Of a stretch of 46,689 nt of DNA, positions 7,929 to 16,533 are shown in pieces. Numbering within the stretch: position 1 is the first letter of the stretch; every line of letters starts with the position of its first letter. A program made the position numbers and the translations under genes. The notes beneath the pieces were generated by a model. That model saw only the letters and a program-made list of their open reading frames with translations. It did not search any database and was not told where the DNA came from. The stretch lies in NCBI GenBank assembly GCA_964517555.1, contig CAZFEF010000005.1, positions 1 through 46,689 of the forward strand, read 5' to 3'. The stretch is from DAONDZ01 sp964517555. GTDB taxonomy: Bacteria; Patescibacteriota; Patescibacteriia; Patescibacteriales; UBA12465.

Positions 7929-8777
7929 TTAAAATAAACGACGTAAACGACGTAATAGAGTGTAAAAATAATAGGCCTTAGGGCGCAAAACCAAGTCATA
8001 AGTTCCGGGATAATTAACTATTTCGCCACCAAAACCAGTCTTGAAACGAGTAACCCCCGGCCACTTTTTAGCACTAATACCAAAAAAATCATAGTAAAGA
8101 TAACCCTCGCTTTGAGCTAGGGATATGGCTCGCCATTGCAGAAGATAGGGGGCCATCACTGCCCGCAAAGCATTCCCAGAGGCACCATGGAGATAAGTAA
8201 CAGTATTGCCATAAAAACAGAATAAACCAGCGGCAATTATTTTTCCTTGATAACGAGCAGCTAGGAGTCTAATAAAATCCTTTTGACTTAAAAGCTGACG
8301 ATAATAATTCTCGCTATGCGCCTGAAAACCATCGCGAGTAGTTGTGTCCTGCATTAGTTTAATAAAATCAGGCAAATATTCTGCGCCAGAAACTATTTCC
8401 ACCCCCCTTTTCTCAGCCAGACGAATATTATACCTAGTCTTTTGATGCATGCCGGAAAGAAGTTCATCAGCAGATAAACTCAAATCCAATATTAATGTCT
8501 GGGCTGGTTGCCAATCGATAGTTTTAACTATTCTTCCCAAAGAAGAATATGCCTTTGTCATCGACAACGGTTCCAGGCGCAGCCAAATTGGCTTATGCTT
8601 AACTAGAAACTGCTTTATCTCTTCTGGGGTAACCGTACTTCGGGGGATATAAAAATAATACCAAGGCCCCCATAAGGGTCGGCGATAAAAAAAAGAATGA
8701 CCGATTTTCTCGGCCCGATAACCCAAAAGCTCTTGGATTTTGGACCATTTTTCTGATTGCAAAAAGGAATCCATCAT
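7929..8777 (-). CDS. FemX/FemAB-like peptidoglycan bridge aminoacyltransferase
   Basis: 282 residues resembling Fem-type tandem GNAT-fold transferases, which add the first amino acids of the interpeptide bridge to lipid-linked peptidoglycan precursors using aminoacyl-tRNA. Supporting segments are MHQKTRYNIRLAEKRGVEI, IAAGLFCFYGNTVTYLHGAS and YYDFFGISAKKWPGVTRFKTGFGG; the last is the conserved C-terminal Fem motif. It begins just past the pilin terminator and is followed closely by ybeY. The amino acid transferred cannot be told from sequence. Confidence 0.88.
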   Translation of the reverse strand: MMDSFLQSEKWSKIQELLGYRAEKIGHSFFYRRPLWGPWYYFYIPRSTVTPEEIKQFLVKHKPIWLRLEPLSMTKAYSSLGRIVKTIDWQPAQTLILDLSLSADELLSGMHQKTRYNIRLAEKRGVEIVSGAEYLPDFIKLMQDTTTRDGFQAHSENYYRQLLSQKDFIRLLAARYQGKIIAAGLFCFYGNTVTYLHGASGNALRAVMAPYLLQWRAISLAQSEGYLYYDFFGISAKKWPGVTRFKTGFGGEIVNYPGTYDLVLRPKAYYFYTLLRRLRRLF

Positions 8778-8792
8778 ACAGATAGCATAGCA

Positions 8793-8830
8793 TAAAAAAA
8801 CAAAAATCCCTAGCCGAATGGCTAGGGATT
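8793..8830 (-). terminator. Intrinsic terminator of the major pilin gene
   Basis: Perfect 11-bp stem (8805-8815 with 8820-8830, AATCCCTAGCC/GGCTAGGGATT) around a 4-base loop. On the minus strand it is followed by a T-rich tract. It lies 24 bases after the pilin stop and before the FemX start, making the pilin a single-gene unit. Confidence 0.88.
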
Positions 8831-8853
8831 AAAACAAGAAAAATGAATCAAGC

Positions 8854-9258
8854 TTAGTAAAGAGAGACAGGACTGGCCGTATGCAAACCAGCAGTAATTG
8901 CCCCCACATTACCCTCCAAATAATACTTCAAGGTATAAGAAGCGTTAGAACTGGTGGCAGTATAAGTATATTGAGTGATGGCTGTTGGAGGAGTAGGTGG
9001 AGCCGGGACCACATTCATATAAATAGTTGAACCACTGGCAATAGTGCCGCCAGGGGTAACAGTGCTAGTGTATTCTTGGCTGTCGTTAAAATACAGCTCT
9101 AAAGCGGTCATAATTTGCTTGACATCAGCGACGCGCTTAGCATCTCGAGCCTTGGCCCGAGCGTTGTTTAAAGATAATACTGACAGGGTGGCTAATAAGC
9201 CAATAATGGCAATAACCACCAATAATTCCACCAAAGTGAAAGCTTTTTTTTTGTTCAT
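8854..9258 (-). CDS. pilA: Major type IV pilin (PilA-like)
   Basis: 134 residues. The short leader MNKKKA is followed by the classic FTLVELLVVIAIIGLLATLS helix, with cleavage after Ala6 and Glu at +5. Then comes NNARAKARDAKRVADVKQIMTALELYFNDSQ, the usual alpha1-C region, and a small Thr/Pro-rich head. It is probably the main pilus subunit because it has its own strong promoter (9308-9336) and its own terminator, unlike the minor pilins. Confidence 0.92.
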   Translation of the reverse strand: MNKKKAFTLVELLVVIAIIGLLATLSVLSLNNARAKARDAKRVADVKQIMTALELYFNDSQEYTSTVTPGGTIASGSTIYMNVVPAPPTPPTAITQYTYTATSSNASYTLKYYLEGNVGAITAGLHTASPVSLY

Positions 9259-9307
9259 ATAAATTAATGAATTGTATTAAATAAACTCAGATTAAATATC
9301 TAAATTA

Positions 9308-9336
9308 ATTATAGCATTTTCTAAAAACCAAAGCAA
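9308..9336 (-). promoter_or_regulatory. Pilin promoter with extended -10
   Basis: TTGCTT (9331-9336), exactly 17 bases, then TATAAT (9308-9313) preceded by TGC (extended -10) on the minus strand. The predicted start is near 9301, giving a leader of about 43 bases before the pilin ATG. This is one of the closest matches to a sigma-70-type promoter in the window. Confidence 0.8.
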
Positions 9337-9347
9337 TATCTTTATTC

Positions 9348-10556
9348 CTAAAAACTGGTAGCGATATTATACATCGGCAAAATGACGGCCGCTACCATAA
9401 TTCCCACTCCGATACCCAAAAGAATCATAACCAATGGCTCCAAAACTGCCCCTAAATTATTAAGCTTTTCTGCGAGTTCTCGGCTATAAAATTGGCTGAT
9501 TTTCTCTAAAACTGTGTCTAAATGCCCAGTTCTTTCGCCAATAGACATCATTTGCGGAATCATGCGAGGGACATAGGAGCTAGTGGAAAACACCGCCGAA
9601 ACCGAATCACCTTCGGAAACCGCTTTCATGGTTTTCTGAATCAAGGTCTGGTAAAGTCGATTACGCACAACTTCACCGCTAACCTCTAAACTGCGAATAA
9701 TTGTTACTCCACCTCGCAAAAGAGTGCTTAAAGAGCGACAAAATCTAATTAAATAAACCAGCTTGTACATCCTCCCCACAATCGGCAAACGTAATTTAAG
9801 TGTATCAAGCCATAAACGGCCGGAATCAGTTTTCATCAAGGCCCTGATGGAAAATATGGATAAAATTATGAATAACAAAATGAACCAAACATAGTTCTGA
9901 AAAAAATTAACAGCGGCAATCACCACCATAGTCGCCCAAGGCAAGGCGGCGCCGGTCTCTTCTAATATCGCGGTTAAATTTGGCAAAACAAAATACATCA
10001 TAATGAAACCAACTCCGGCCAAACCACACAATACTACCGCCGGGTAAATCATGGCACTACGAAACTTGCTAACTAAATCATAATCCTTTTCCATTTCATC
10101 CGCCAAATAAGCCAAAACTTCATCTAGTTTTCCGGAAGTTTCGCCAGCGGCGACCACATTAATATAAAAATTAGAAAAAACCCGATCGCCCTTGCGCCGC
10201 AAAGCATCAGACAACAAAGAACCGCCGTTAACCTCAAAGGCGACTTCGGTAATAATATTTTGAAAACGAGTGTTCTCGGTTTGCTCCACAATAGTCATCA
10301 AGGCGTCAACTACACCAATATCCGAAGAAACCAATAGGGAGAACTGTCGGGAAAAAACTACCAACTCTCGAGATTTGACTCTTTGGTAAAAAGAAGACAG
10401 GCGCGACTCCAAATTTCCAGAGATATCGAATAACTTCTCTAGGCGCAACCCACGATTAGAAAGACGTTTTTCGGCATCACCCTGGTTTAGGGCCACTAGT
10501 CTTCCCCGCACCCGGCGACCGCGAAAGTTTATTCCTTGATAACGAAAAATAGACAT
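9348..10556 (-). CDS. pilC: Type IV pilus inner-membrane platform protein PilC
   Basis: 402 residues, standard for PilC/GspF. There are two T2SSF domains: the first with FSRQFSLLVSSDIGVVDALMTI and the second with FCRSLSTLLRGGVTIIRSLEVSG. Membrane segments lie near 165-190 and 210-240, with a C-terminal one (LVMILLGIGVGIMVAAVILPMY). It links the PilB motor to the growing pilus. It is preceded by pilB with a 3-base gap. Confidence 0.96.
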   Translation of the reverse strand: MSIFRYQGINFRGRRVRGRLVALNQGDAEKRLSNRGLRLEKLFDISGNLESRLSSFYQRVKSRELVVFSRQFSLLVSSDIGVVDALMTIVEQTENTRFQNIITEVAFEVNGGSLLSDALRRKGDRVFSNFYINVVAAGETSGKLDEVLAYLADEMEKDYDLVSKFRSAMIYPAVVLCGLAGVGFIMMYFVLPNLTAILEETGAALPWATMVVIAAVNFFQNYVWFILLFIILSIFSIRALMKTDSGRLWLDTLKLRLPIVGRMYKLVYLIRFCRSLSTLLRGGVTIIRSLEVSGEVVRNRLYQTLIQKTMKAVSEGDSVSAVFSTSSYVPRMIPQMMSIGERTGHLDTVLEKISQFYSRELAEKLNNLGAVLEPLVMILLGIGVGIMVAAVILPMYNIATSF

Positions 10557-10559
10557 AGA

Positions 10560-12332
10560 TTATAGATTCTCAATTTCTACTACCCGCAAAACTTCATTAA
10601 GATCAGTGATTCCCTGAAGAACCTTAAATAGTCCGGCCTGCTTAATGGAAATAAATGGTTGGCCAGCCTTAATCTTTTCTAAACTTAAATCTTGACGGTG
10701 ATTAATAATTAAATCCTGAAGCTGTTCGTTGATATTAACAATTTCGGCAATAGCTGTTCGATCTTGATAGCCGGTCCGAGAACAACGATCACAACCCACG
10801 GCTTCATAGATCTTCCAACTCTTGATATCCTCCAAACTTTTTAATTCCGGGACCTCTTTGGTAATCATCTCCAACGGCAACTCCTGTAATGAACTAATTA
10901 TTTCCGTAGCTATTTTTTCGGCGAAGGTTGCTTCCCGGCGGCAATCTAGACACAGGCGCCTGACTAAACGCTGGGCAATCACTGTCCGCAAGGTGGAGGC
11001 TAGCAAGAAGGGCTCGATTTTCATATCCAAAAGACGGAAAATACCGCCTAAGGCATCGTTAGTATGCAAGGTAGATAACACTAAATGACCGGTCAACCCA
11101 GCATGAACTGCTAGTTCGGCAGTTTCTTCATCTCTGACTTCTCCGACCATAATAATATTTGGATCTTGGCGCAAAAAAGAACGAAGACCAGTGGCAAAGG
11201 TGAACCCTAGCTCTGGACGAATCTGCGATTGATTAACGCCCTTAATCTGATACTCAATCGGATCCTCTAAGGTGGAGATATTAACGCTCTCTTTGTTTAA
11301 AATATTAATCAAGGAATAAAGAGTGGTAGTTTTTCCGGATCCAGTCGGACCGGTGAGCAATAAGACACCGCTAGTCTTTTTGACTGCCTCTTTAACTAAA
11401 TCATAACAATGGTTGCTGAAGCCTAAATCTTCTAAAACTGTTACGCCCTTAGCTTGGTCTAAAATTCTCATTTCTACTTTTTCTAAACCGGTTAAGGGCA
11501 AAGTGGAGACACGGAAATCGATCTGGCGATTATCCACTACCAAGGTCAAACGACCATCTTGGGGAATCCTGGTTTCATCTAGTTTTAATCGAGCCATAAC
11601 CTTGATACGAGCTACCACTGAATTATGAATCGATTTGGGCAAGACCAAAGAGTTATGAAGCATGCCGTCAATACGATAACGGACCCGACTTTCATTGGCG
11701 AAGGGTTCAACGTGGATATCAGAAGCCCGAGCTTCAACCGCGTGCTTGATAATTACCGAAACGATTTTAGCCACCGGAGCGTTATTAACATCTTCACCCT
11801 GTAATAGCTGCTCTTCTTGATCCTCCTTATCGACCGACAGCCCTTCTTCCTGCCGAGTTTTGGCCTTCACGTCCAGGGCAGTGGAAATTTCCTCCTCCAT
11901 CCTTTCGTAACGTTTAAAAAGTTCACGGAAGCTATGTTCGGAAATTAAATTATATTCTATTTGCAAATTCTGTCCTTGGGCTAAAAAATTAACTGCCTCC
12001 ATGGCCTTCAAGTCAAAATCAACCAAGCCAATCTTAGCAACTTTATAATCTTTATAGAAACAAATTATCTTATAATTTTTAGCGATGTCTTTGTTTAAAA
12101 AATAAACTGCGGCATCTTTGATGTCTTGATCAATTAAATTCTTGTAGGGCAAATGATAGAGCTCAGCTTTGGCCGCGGCCAACTTCTCCTCGTCTAATAG
12201 CTTATGGTCAAGCAAATAAGCCTCAAAGCCCTTTAAAGAGGCCCCCAATTCTTTGGATATAGCCTCCATTTGCTCTGAAGTTATAATGTTTTGCCGCAAT
12301 AAAACTGCTGACAATTCTTGGGGTTGATACAT
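10560..12332 (-). CDS. pilB: Type IV pilus assembly ATPase PilB
   Basis: 590 residues. An MshEN/GspE N-domain (about 1-140) is followed by the secretion ATPase: Walker A GPTGSGKTT (328-336), Asp box, Walker B region PNIIMVGEVRDEE (391-403), His box TGHLVLSTLHTN and a C-terminal Cys4 metal site (CLDC ... CDRC). The zinc site and MshEN domain mark an extension motor rather than PilT. No pilT is visible in the window, so retraction, if any, depends on a gene elsewhere. Confidence 0.96.
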   Translation of the reverse strand: MYQPQELSAVLLRQNIITSEQMEAISKELGASLKGFEAYLLDHKLLDEEKLAAAKAELYHLPYKNLIDQDIKDAAVYFLNKDIAKNYKIICFYKDYKVAKIGLVDFDLKAMEAVNFLAQGQNLQIEYNLISEHSFRELFKRYERMEEEISTALDVKAKTRQEEGLSVDKEDQEEQLLQGEDVNNAPVAKIVSVIIKHAVEARASDIHVEPFANESRVRYRIDGMLHNSLVLPKSIHNSVVARIKVMARLKLDETRIPQDGRLTLVVDNRQIDFRVSTLPLTGLEKVEMRILDQAKGVTVLEDLGFSNHCYDLVKEAVKKTSGVLLLTGPTGSGKTTTLYSLINILNKESVNISTLEDPIEYQIKGVNQSQIRPELGFTFATGLRSFLRQDPNIIMVGEVRDEETAELAVHAGLTGHLVLSTLHTNDALGGIFRLLDMKIEPFLLASTLRTVIAQRLVRRLCLDCRREATFAEKIATEIISSLQELPLEMITKEVPELKSLEDIKSWKIYEAVGCDRCSRTGYQDRTAIAEIVNINEQLQDLIINHRQDLSLEKIKAGQPFISIKQAGLFKVLQGITDLNEVLRVVEIENL

Positions 12333-12334
12333 AA

Positions 12335-12682
12335 TTAAAAAGCCTTAAAGGGGTCGCTATTGCCAATCGGAAAGACATCAGTAGAACTAGAAGTGCTACT
12401 ATTGCCGCCGCCATATAGACTAGCGTCGAATTTTACAGCCTCTAGATCCTTAAATTTCTGGCTGTTTATAATACTCAAGTCTAAAGAACCAGTACTACTT
12501 CCATCCGTTAAATTAATATTCAGCTTATCAATATCCAAATTGCTTTTATCGACCGTATCGCTGACATTATTAATTCGATTTAGATAGGAAAAAATCTGTA
12601 GACGGAAGACCACCAAGACCACTGCCAAGGCTAGTACTAGAAAAATGAAGATTGCACCGATGATATTTAAAGCTTTAGACAT
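12335..12682 (-). CDS. Small single-pass membrane protein of the pilus operon (PilP position)
   Basis: 115 residues: one N-terminal membrane helix (about 5-27) and an Asp/Asn/Ser-rich outside domain ending GNSDPFKAF. The position between pilO-like and pilB is that of pilP in classical pilMNOP operons, and the C-terminal 'SDPF' resembles motifs at the ends of PilO/PilP-type proteins. There is no lipoprotein Cys and overall similarity is too weak for a firm call. Confidence 0.6.
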   Translation of the reverse strand: MSKALNIIGAIFIFLVLALAVVLVVFRLQIFSYLNRINNVSDTVDKSNLDIDKLNINLTDGSSTGSLDLSIINSQKFKDLEAVKFDASLYGGGNSSTSSSTDVFPIGNSDPFKAF

Positions 12683-12683
12683 A

Positions 12684-13376
12684 CTATTTTTTGAGATAAT
12701 AAGTAGTTAAGCCCAAAACGGCTGTTTTGGTACCCGGATCGAAAGTGATTTGCTGAACATCAGTTAAACGAAGATTGTGTTCGATAATCCCTAAAAGTTT
12801 TTTGAGGCCAGGATAATCAATGCTGGCAACTGATACCCAAGTGCGCATCACGCCTATACCGGCCGGCGTTTTACTGGTTTCGGTTTTGGTAGCATTCTTA
12901 TTCTGCCGGCTATTAACTCCGGTGCTACTGGCCGTATCCCCTTCTCGGCTGACATCCAGAGCTTTCACGTCATAACCATTATGAGACAAAAGATAAAGAG
13001 TTTCGGCAAACAGATCTTCTTTAATATATTCTTTAGGGACCAAGCCACTGTGTTTTTCGATAATCAATGGATCTAATTGGCTGTAAGCAGTGGCTAGTTT
13101 TTCATAATCGGCTAACTCTTGATACTTCGGCGCCAACTGCCTGGCCTCTAAAGTGTTAGTGTTTACTTTAGTTAAGATAGCTTGATATTTAGGACGCAGA
13201 ATGAATTGATAAGATAAAACCAAAATCAAAATAACAACGATAATAGTGAAAATTCCAAAGTACTCGTTAAGCCAACGATGAAGACTATTAGACAGATGCA
13301 GACGATTTGCCGCTGCGTCAGTCTTGGCTCCGACTAAATTGGTTTTTCCTGAATGGTTAAAAGCGTTACCCAACAT
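12684..13376 (-). CDS. pilO: PilO-like pilus alignment protein
   Basis: 230 residues: cytoplasmic start, one membrane helix (about 40-60, FGIFTIIVVILILVLSYQFI), a coiled-coil stretch and a C-terminal ferredoxin-like domain ending LGLTTYYLKK. The architecture and its place after pilN fit PilO, which with PilN and PilM forms the inner-membrane ring. Assignment is by architecture and gene order. Confidence 0.75.
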   Translation of the reverse strand: MLGNAFNHSGKTNLVGAKTDAAANRLHLSNSLHRWLNEYFGIFTIIVVILILVLSYQFILRPKYQAILTKVNTNTLEARQLAPKYQELADYEKLATAYSQLDPLIIEKHSGLVPKEYIKEDLFAETLYLLSHNGYDVKALDVSREGDTASSTGVNSRQNKNATKTETSKTPAGIGVMRTWVSVASIDYPGLKKLLGIIEHNLRLTDVQQITFDPGTKTAVLGLTTYYLKK

Positions 13377-13380
13377 AATA

Positions 13381-14058
13381 TTATTTAGTAAACAAAGAAG
13401 GCTTAACGGTTAAATTAAAATCAAACAGCACCCCCAAAGAGCTCTTTCCGGAATCATCAATTTTTTCCCCTTCAGTTTTAGCTTGGGCAGTATATTCATT
13501 ACTAGTAAAAGATCGCACCTGAGCTCCCAGGGCACGATAATCGGTAGTACCAGCCTTTAAAATATAATTACCAGAAAGGGACCCGGTAAAGCCGGAATAA
13601 TAAACACTAGACAAAGTATTTTTCTCTAAATAGCTAAAAAAGTTGTTCCAATAAACATGACCAAAAAACAAAGGGGAAATAGTTCTGTTTTTAGCGTTAA
13701 ACTGCAAAGCTGATCCGGCCTTCTTCTTGGCCTGCTCAATCTCAGTATTAAGATTACTAATTTCCTCGCCTAAGGCATCAGATTTTTTCTTGATTTCTTG
13801 TCTCTCCCAGAAAAATAGCACTAGATACAATTGAGCCACCAAAAATAAAGCTACTAAAGCAAAAAGTATCATCTTGCGCCAATGACCGCGCCAATCAAAA
13901 GATACCGGCACCTCATCTTTGATCAAATCCATTTCCAACAAAGACAAGCCAGTAACCCCAGCTTTATTTTTAGTATTTTTCTTGGCAACAGCAGGACTAT
14001 TCAATTTCTTTCGTAGCCAGCTGCCAAGGTCAGCTTTCAACCAACTATTTTGAGCCAT
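13381..14058 (-). CDS. pilN: PilN-like pilus alignment protein
   Basis: 225 residues. A cytoplasmic segment of about 70 residues includes GLSLLEMDLIKDEVPVSFDW, the kind of short motif by which PilN binds PilM. Then come one membrane helix (about 80-100), a coiled coil and a small domain. It starts 3 bases after pilM. The N-terminal segment is longer than in model PilN proteins. Confidence 0.75.
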   Translation of the reverse strand: MAQNSWLKADLGSWLRKKLNSPAVAKKNTKNKAGVTGLSLLEMDLIKDEVPVSFDWRGHWRKMILFALVALFLVAQLYLVLFFWERQEIKKKSDALGEEISNLNTEIEQAKKKAGSALQFNAKNRTISPLFFGHVYWNNFFSYLEKNTLSSVYYSGFTGSLSGNYILKAGTTDYRALGAQVRSFTSNEYTAQAKTEGEKIDDSGKSSLGVLFDFNLTVKPSLFTK

Positions 14059-14061
14059 AAA

Positions 14062-15096
14062 TTAATCAGCCTCCCGCAAAGCCAAGCCTACGGCTACGGC
14101 TAACTTCGGGCCGACATTAGCTAAGACCGGTTGCAGTTCCGGCGGAGTAGACACTCTAAACCAAGGATTGCCAATAACGACTTGCAGGTTCAAACTATTT
14201 TCTAGATAACTCGCCAAATTAACCAACATCGATCCGCCTCCGGTTAGTATTATTTTTTCTACCTTCTGAGCTTGGCTTCCCTGAAACAGCTCCAACATGT
14301 ATTTTATCTCAGTAACGATCGGTTCAACGGCCTTCAAGATCACGGCCGGAATTTCAGTATTTTGCCAATCTTTAACCGCCGCTAAATCAACTTTGAAGCG
14401 TTCGGCCTGATTAGTATTAACGTTAGTTTGTTTGGCGATAGCTTCATTAATAGTTGCTCCGGAAACATTTAAACTACGGTTAAGATAAGGGATGCTTTCT
14501 TTAACTATACAAATGTCAGTGCTGTTAGCCCCGAGATCCACCAACATAACCGTGGCCGGATCATTACCCAATAGCGAACGAACTACAGAAAAAGTTTCGG
14601 TCTCCAAAGATACTAATTCTATCTTGGCTTTCTGGAAGGCAGTGATATAACGCTTAATCAATTTTTTAGGACTGCCGGTTAAAAATATCTTTGTGCCCCC
14701 ACCACTAGGCCCAGCTGGAATCACCTTCCAATCTAAAACCATTTCTGAGAGTGGTAATGGAATAACCTTTTTTGCCTCCTCGCTAACTTGATCAGCAATA
14801 TTCTTAGTGTTAACGCTGTCCAAATTGATTACCGCGCTAAACACGGCGAAACTCGGTAAGGAGACACTAGCTCGATTGCCGATTATACCAACATCCTTTT
14901 TGACTTGAGAAATGGCTTGCGCCAAATAATCCAAATCATCAGTCGAGGTCAACTTGGTTTGGCTCAAATCCTCACTAAAACCGTAGTTTAGCAGGTGAAT
15001 AACCTTACCTTTCTTTTGGAGTTCAACCACCTTTATTGAAGAATCACCGATATCGATGCCTAATAAAGTCTTAGGGCTAGAATTAAATAGTCCCAT
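14062..15096 (-). CDS. pilM: Actin-like pilus assembly protein PilM
   Basis: 344 residues of the ASKHA fold. Phosphate-binding loop LLGIDIGDSSIKVVEL is at the N-terminus, the second loop is VMLVDLGANSTDICIV, and the adenosine motif is IILTGGGSMLVNLASYL. It binds the cytoplasmic tail of PilN and couples the ring to the PilB/PilC motor. It is the first gene of the pilM-N-O-x-B-C operon, about 34 bases after the predicted transcription start. Confidence 0.94.
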   Translation of the reverse strand: MGLFNSSPKTLLGIDIGDSSIKVVELQKKGKVIHLLNYGFSEDLSQTKLTSTDDLDYLAQAISQVKKDVGIIGNRASVSLPSFAVFSAVINLDSVNTKNIADQVSEEAKKVIPLPLSEMVLDWKVIPAGPSGGGTKIFLTGSPKKLIKRYITAFQKAKIELVSLETETFSVVRSLLGNDPATVMLVDLGANSTDICIVKESIPYLNRSLNVSGATINEAIAKQTNVNTNQAERFKVDLAAVKDWQNTEIPAVILKAVEPIVTEIKYMLELFQGSQAQKVEKIILTGGGSMLVNLASYLENSLNLQVVIGNPWFRVSTPPELQPVLANVGPKLAVAVGLALREAD

Positions 15097-15117
15097 AATT
15101 TTATCGCTTATCGCGCT

Positions 15118-15146
15118 TTGCTTAATTTATATTTATATTATATAAT
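15118..15146 (+). promoter_or_regulatory. Promoter of the beta-propeller gene, overlapping the pilM promoter
   Basis: TTGCTT (15118-15123), 17 bases, TATAAT (15141-15146) on the plus strand. It overlaps the pilM promoter and shares its palindromic -10 region. RNA polymerase could bind in only one direction at a time. It predicts a leader of about 79 bases. Confidence 0.65.
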
Positions 15147-15165
15147 ATAACTATAAATATCACAA
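15137..15165 (-). promoter_or_regulatory. Promoter of the pilM operon
   Basis: TTGTGA (15160-15165), 17 bases, TATAAT (15137-15142) on the minus strand. The -10 lies inside a perfect 18-bp AT palindrome (15133-15150) that also supplies the -10 of the opposing promoter. Confidence 0.72.
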
Positions 15166-15173
15166 CATTAAAA

Positions 15174-15220
15174 CGCTCTCAGCGGTCATAATTGATATCT
15201 CAATTATACCACAAAGAGCG
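15174..15220 (+). promoter_or_regulatory. Structured 5' leader hairpin
   Basis: The leader before the ATG at 15232 can fold into a long hairpin. The outer stem is CGCTCT (15174-15179) with AGAGCG (15215-15220). The inner stem, GGT plus ATAATTGA (15184-15195 with one bulged C) with TCAATTATACC (15200-15210), closes a TATC loop. It has no U-tract, so it is not a terminator. It could control translation or be a DNA operator. Confidence 0.5.
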
Positions 15221-15231
15221 CTATAAGCCAA

Positions 15232-16491
15232 ATGAATTTCTTCAGTCGTTATAAAAAAGTTATCTACATCATAATTTTCGTCCTGGTTATCATTTTATTC
15301 GCCGTTTTACTCTGGCGAACTTTCTTTAAACCCAAAATTTCCCCAATAACTACCGGCACTCCCACCTCCTCCATCTTAGGTGAGCTGCCAACGGCCGGCG
15401 AGGGCGGACAACAGGTAAGCAGCACTACCCCGGGAACCATCCCCGGATCGGCCACGATTCCTGGTATCAGCGGTTCCATACCAAGCACCACCATCCAGCC
15501 CAGCACCGTCGCTCAGGGTGGGCTTACCAAGGTTAATATTTTAAATGCCGGCCAGGCTATAAGTCCCCTGCTAGCAAGCGATGGCCGGACCATCCAATAT
15601 TATAATCAAAGTGACGGTAAATTCTATCGCCTTAACGCCAATGGCGAGATGGTTCCCTTAAGCGACAAGGTCTTCTATAGTGTCGAAAACGTTGATTGGG
15701 CCCCTGGCGGCAATAAAGCCGTGCTAGAATATCCCGACGGCTCTAATATCGTCTATGATTTTAATTTACAAAAACAAGTAACTCTCCCCAAGCACTGGGA
15801 GGATTTCAGTTTTTCTAAAGATAGCAATCAATTAGTCTCAAAAAGTTTAGGCACTGATCCGGAGAACCGCTGGTTAATAACTTCCAACAGCGATGGCTCC
15901 AGCGCTAAAGTAATTGAATACATCGGCACTAATGATGATAAAGTAATTTCCTCCTGGTCACCCAACAATCAAGTCATTGCCCTTTATACTGAGGGCATGG
16001 ACTTTAATCGCCAACAACTATTCTTTGTTGGTCAAAATGGCGAAAATTTTAAATCTACCATAGTCGAAGGTCGAGACGTCCGGGCTCAATGGACACCAGA
16101 TGGCAGTCGTCTGCTCTATAGCGCCTATAACAACAACTCAGACCTTAAACCGCAATTGTGGGTAGTCGGCGCTCAAGGAGAAAATATTGGTGCCAATCGT
16201 AAAAGTCTGGAAATCAATACTTGGGCTGACAAATGCACCTTTGCCAACGCCAACGAAATCTATTGCGCCGTTCCGGAAAACCTAGAAAGAGGCGCTGGCA
16301 TCTTCCCGGACTTAGCTAAGAAGACTAAGGATAATCTATACAAAATTGATTTAACCACTGGCTCCAGAAAATTAGTAGCTATTCCTGACGGAAAATTCAA
16401 CATCAATAATGTGGTAGTGACCTCTGACCAAAGCAAACTATACTTCACCGATCAAAACAATAACCAGGTATACCGAGTGGATCTCAAATAA
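15232..16491 (+). CDS. Membrane-anchored TolB-like beta-propeller protein
   Basis: 419 residues: one N-terminal membrane helix (about 9-30), a long Thr/Ser/Pro/Gly linker (about 38-95), then repeated strand motifs such as DWAPGGNKAVLEY, SWSPNNQVIALY, QWTPDGSRLLYSA and VTSDQSKLYFTDQ. These are WD40/TolB-type blades with the D/S-W-x-P-D/N-G pattern. The domain is probably outside the membrane. It is divergent from and shares a promoter region with the pilM operon, suggesting a role at the cell surface. Specific function unknown. Confidence 0.8.
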   Translation: MNFFSRYKKVIYIIIFVLVIILFAVLLWRTFFKPKISPITTGTPTSSILGELPTAGEGGQQVSSTTPGTIPGSATIPGISGSIPSTTIQPSTVAQGGLTKVNILNAGQAISPLLASDGRTIQYYNQSDGKFYRLNANGEMVPLSDKVFYSVENVDWAPGGNKAVLEYPDGSNIVYDFNLQKQVTLPKHWEDFSFSKDSNQLVSKSLGTDPENRWLITSNSDGSSAKVIEYIGTNDDKVISSWSPNNQVIALYTEGMDFNRQQLFFVGQNGENFKSTIVEGRDVRAQWTPDGSRLLYSAYNNNSDLKPQLWVVGAQGENIGANRKSLEINTWADKCTFANANEIYCAVPENLERGAGIFPDLAKKTKDNLYKIDLTTGSRKLVAIPDGKFNINNVVVTSDQSKLYFTDQNNNQVYRVDLK

Positions 16492-16505
16492 AAAAAGACT
16501 ATTAT

Positions 16506-16533
16506 AAAAAGAGGACTTGTTAGACCTCTTTTT
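16506..16533. terminator. Bidirectional intrinsic terminator
   Basis: AAAAAGAGG (16506-16514) pairs with CCTCTTTTT (16525-16533), with an inner CT/AG pair. It lies after the beta-propeller gene and overlaps the last codons of the convergent SWEET-like gene. Confidence 0.8.
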
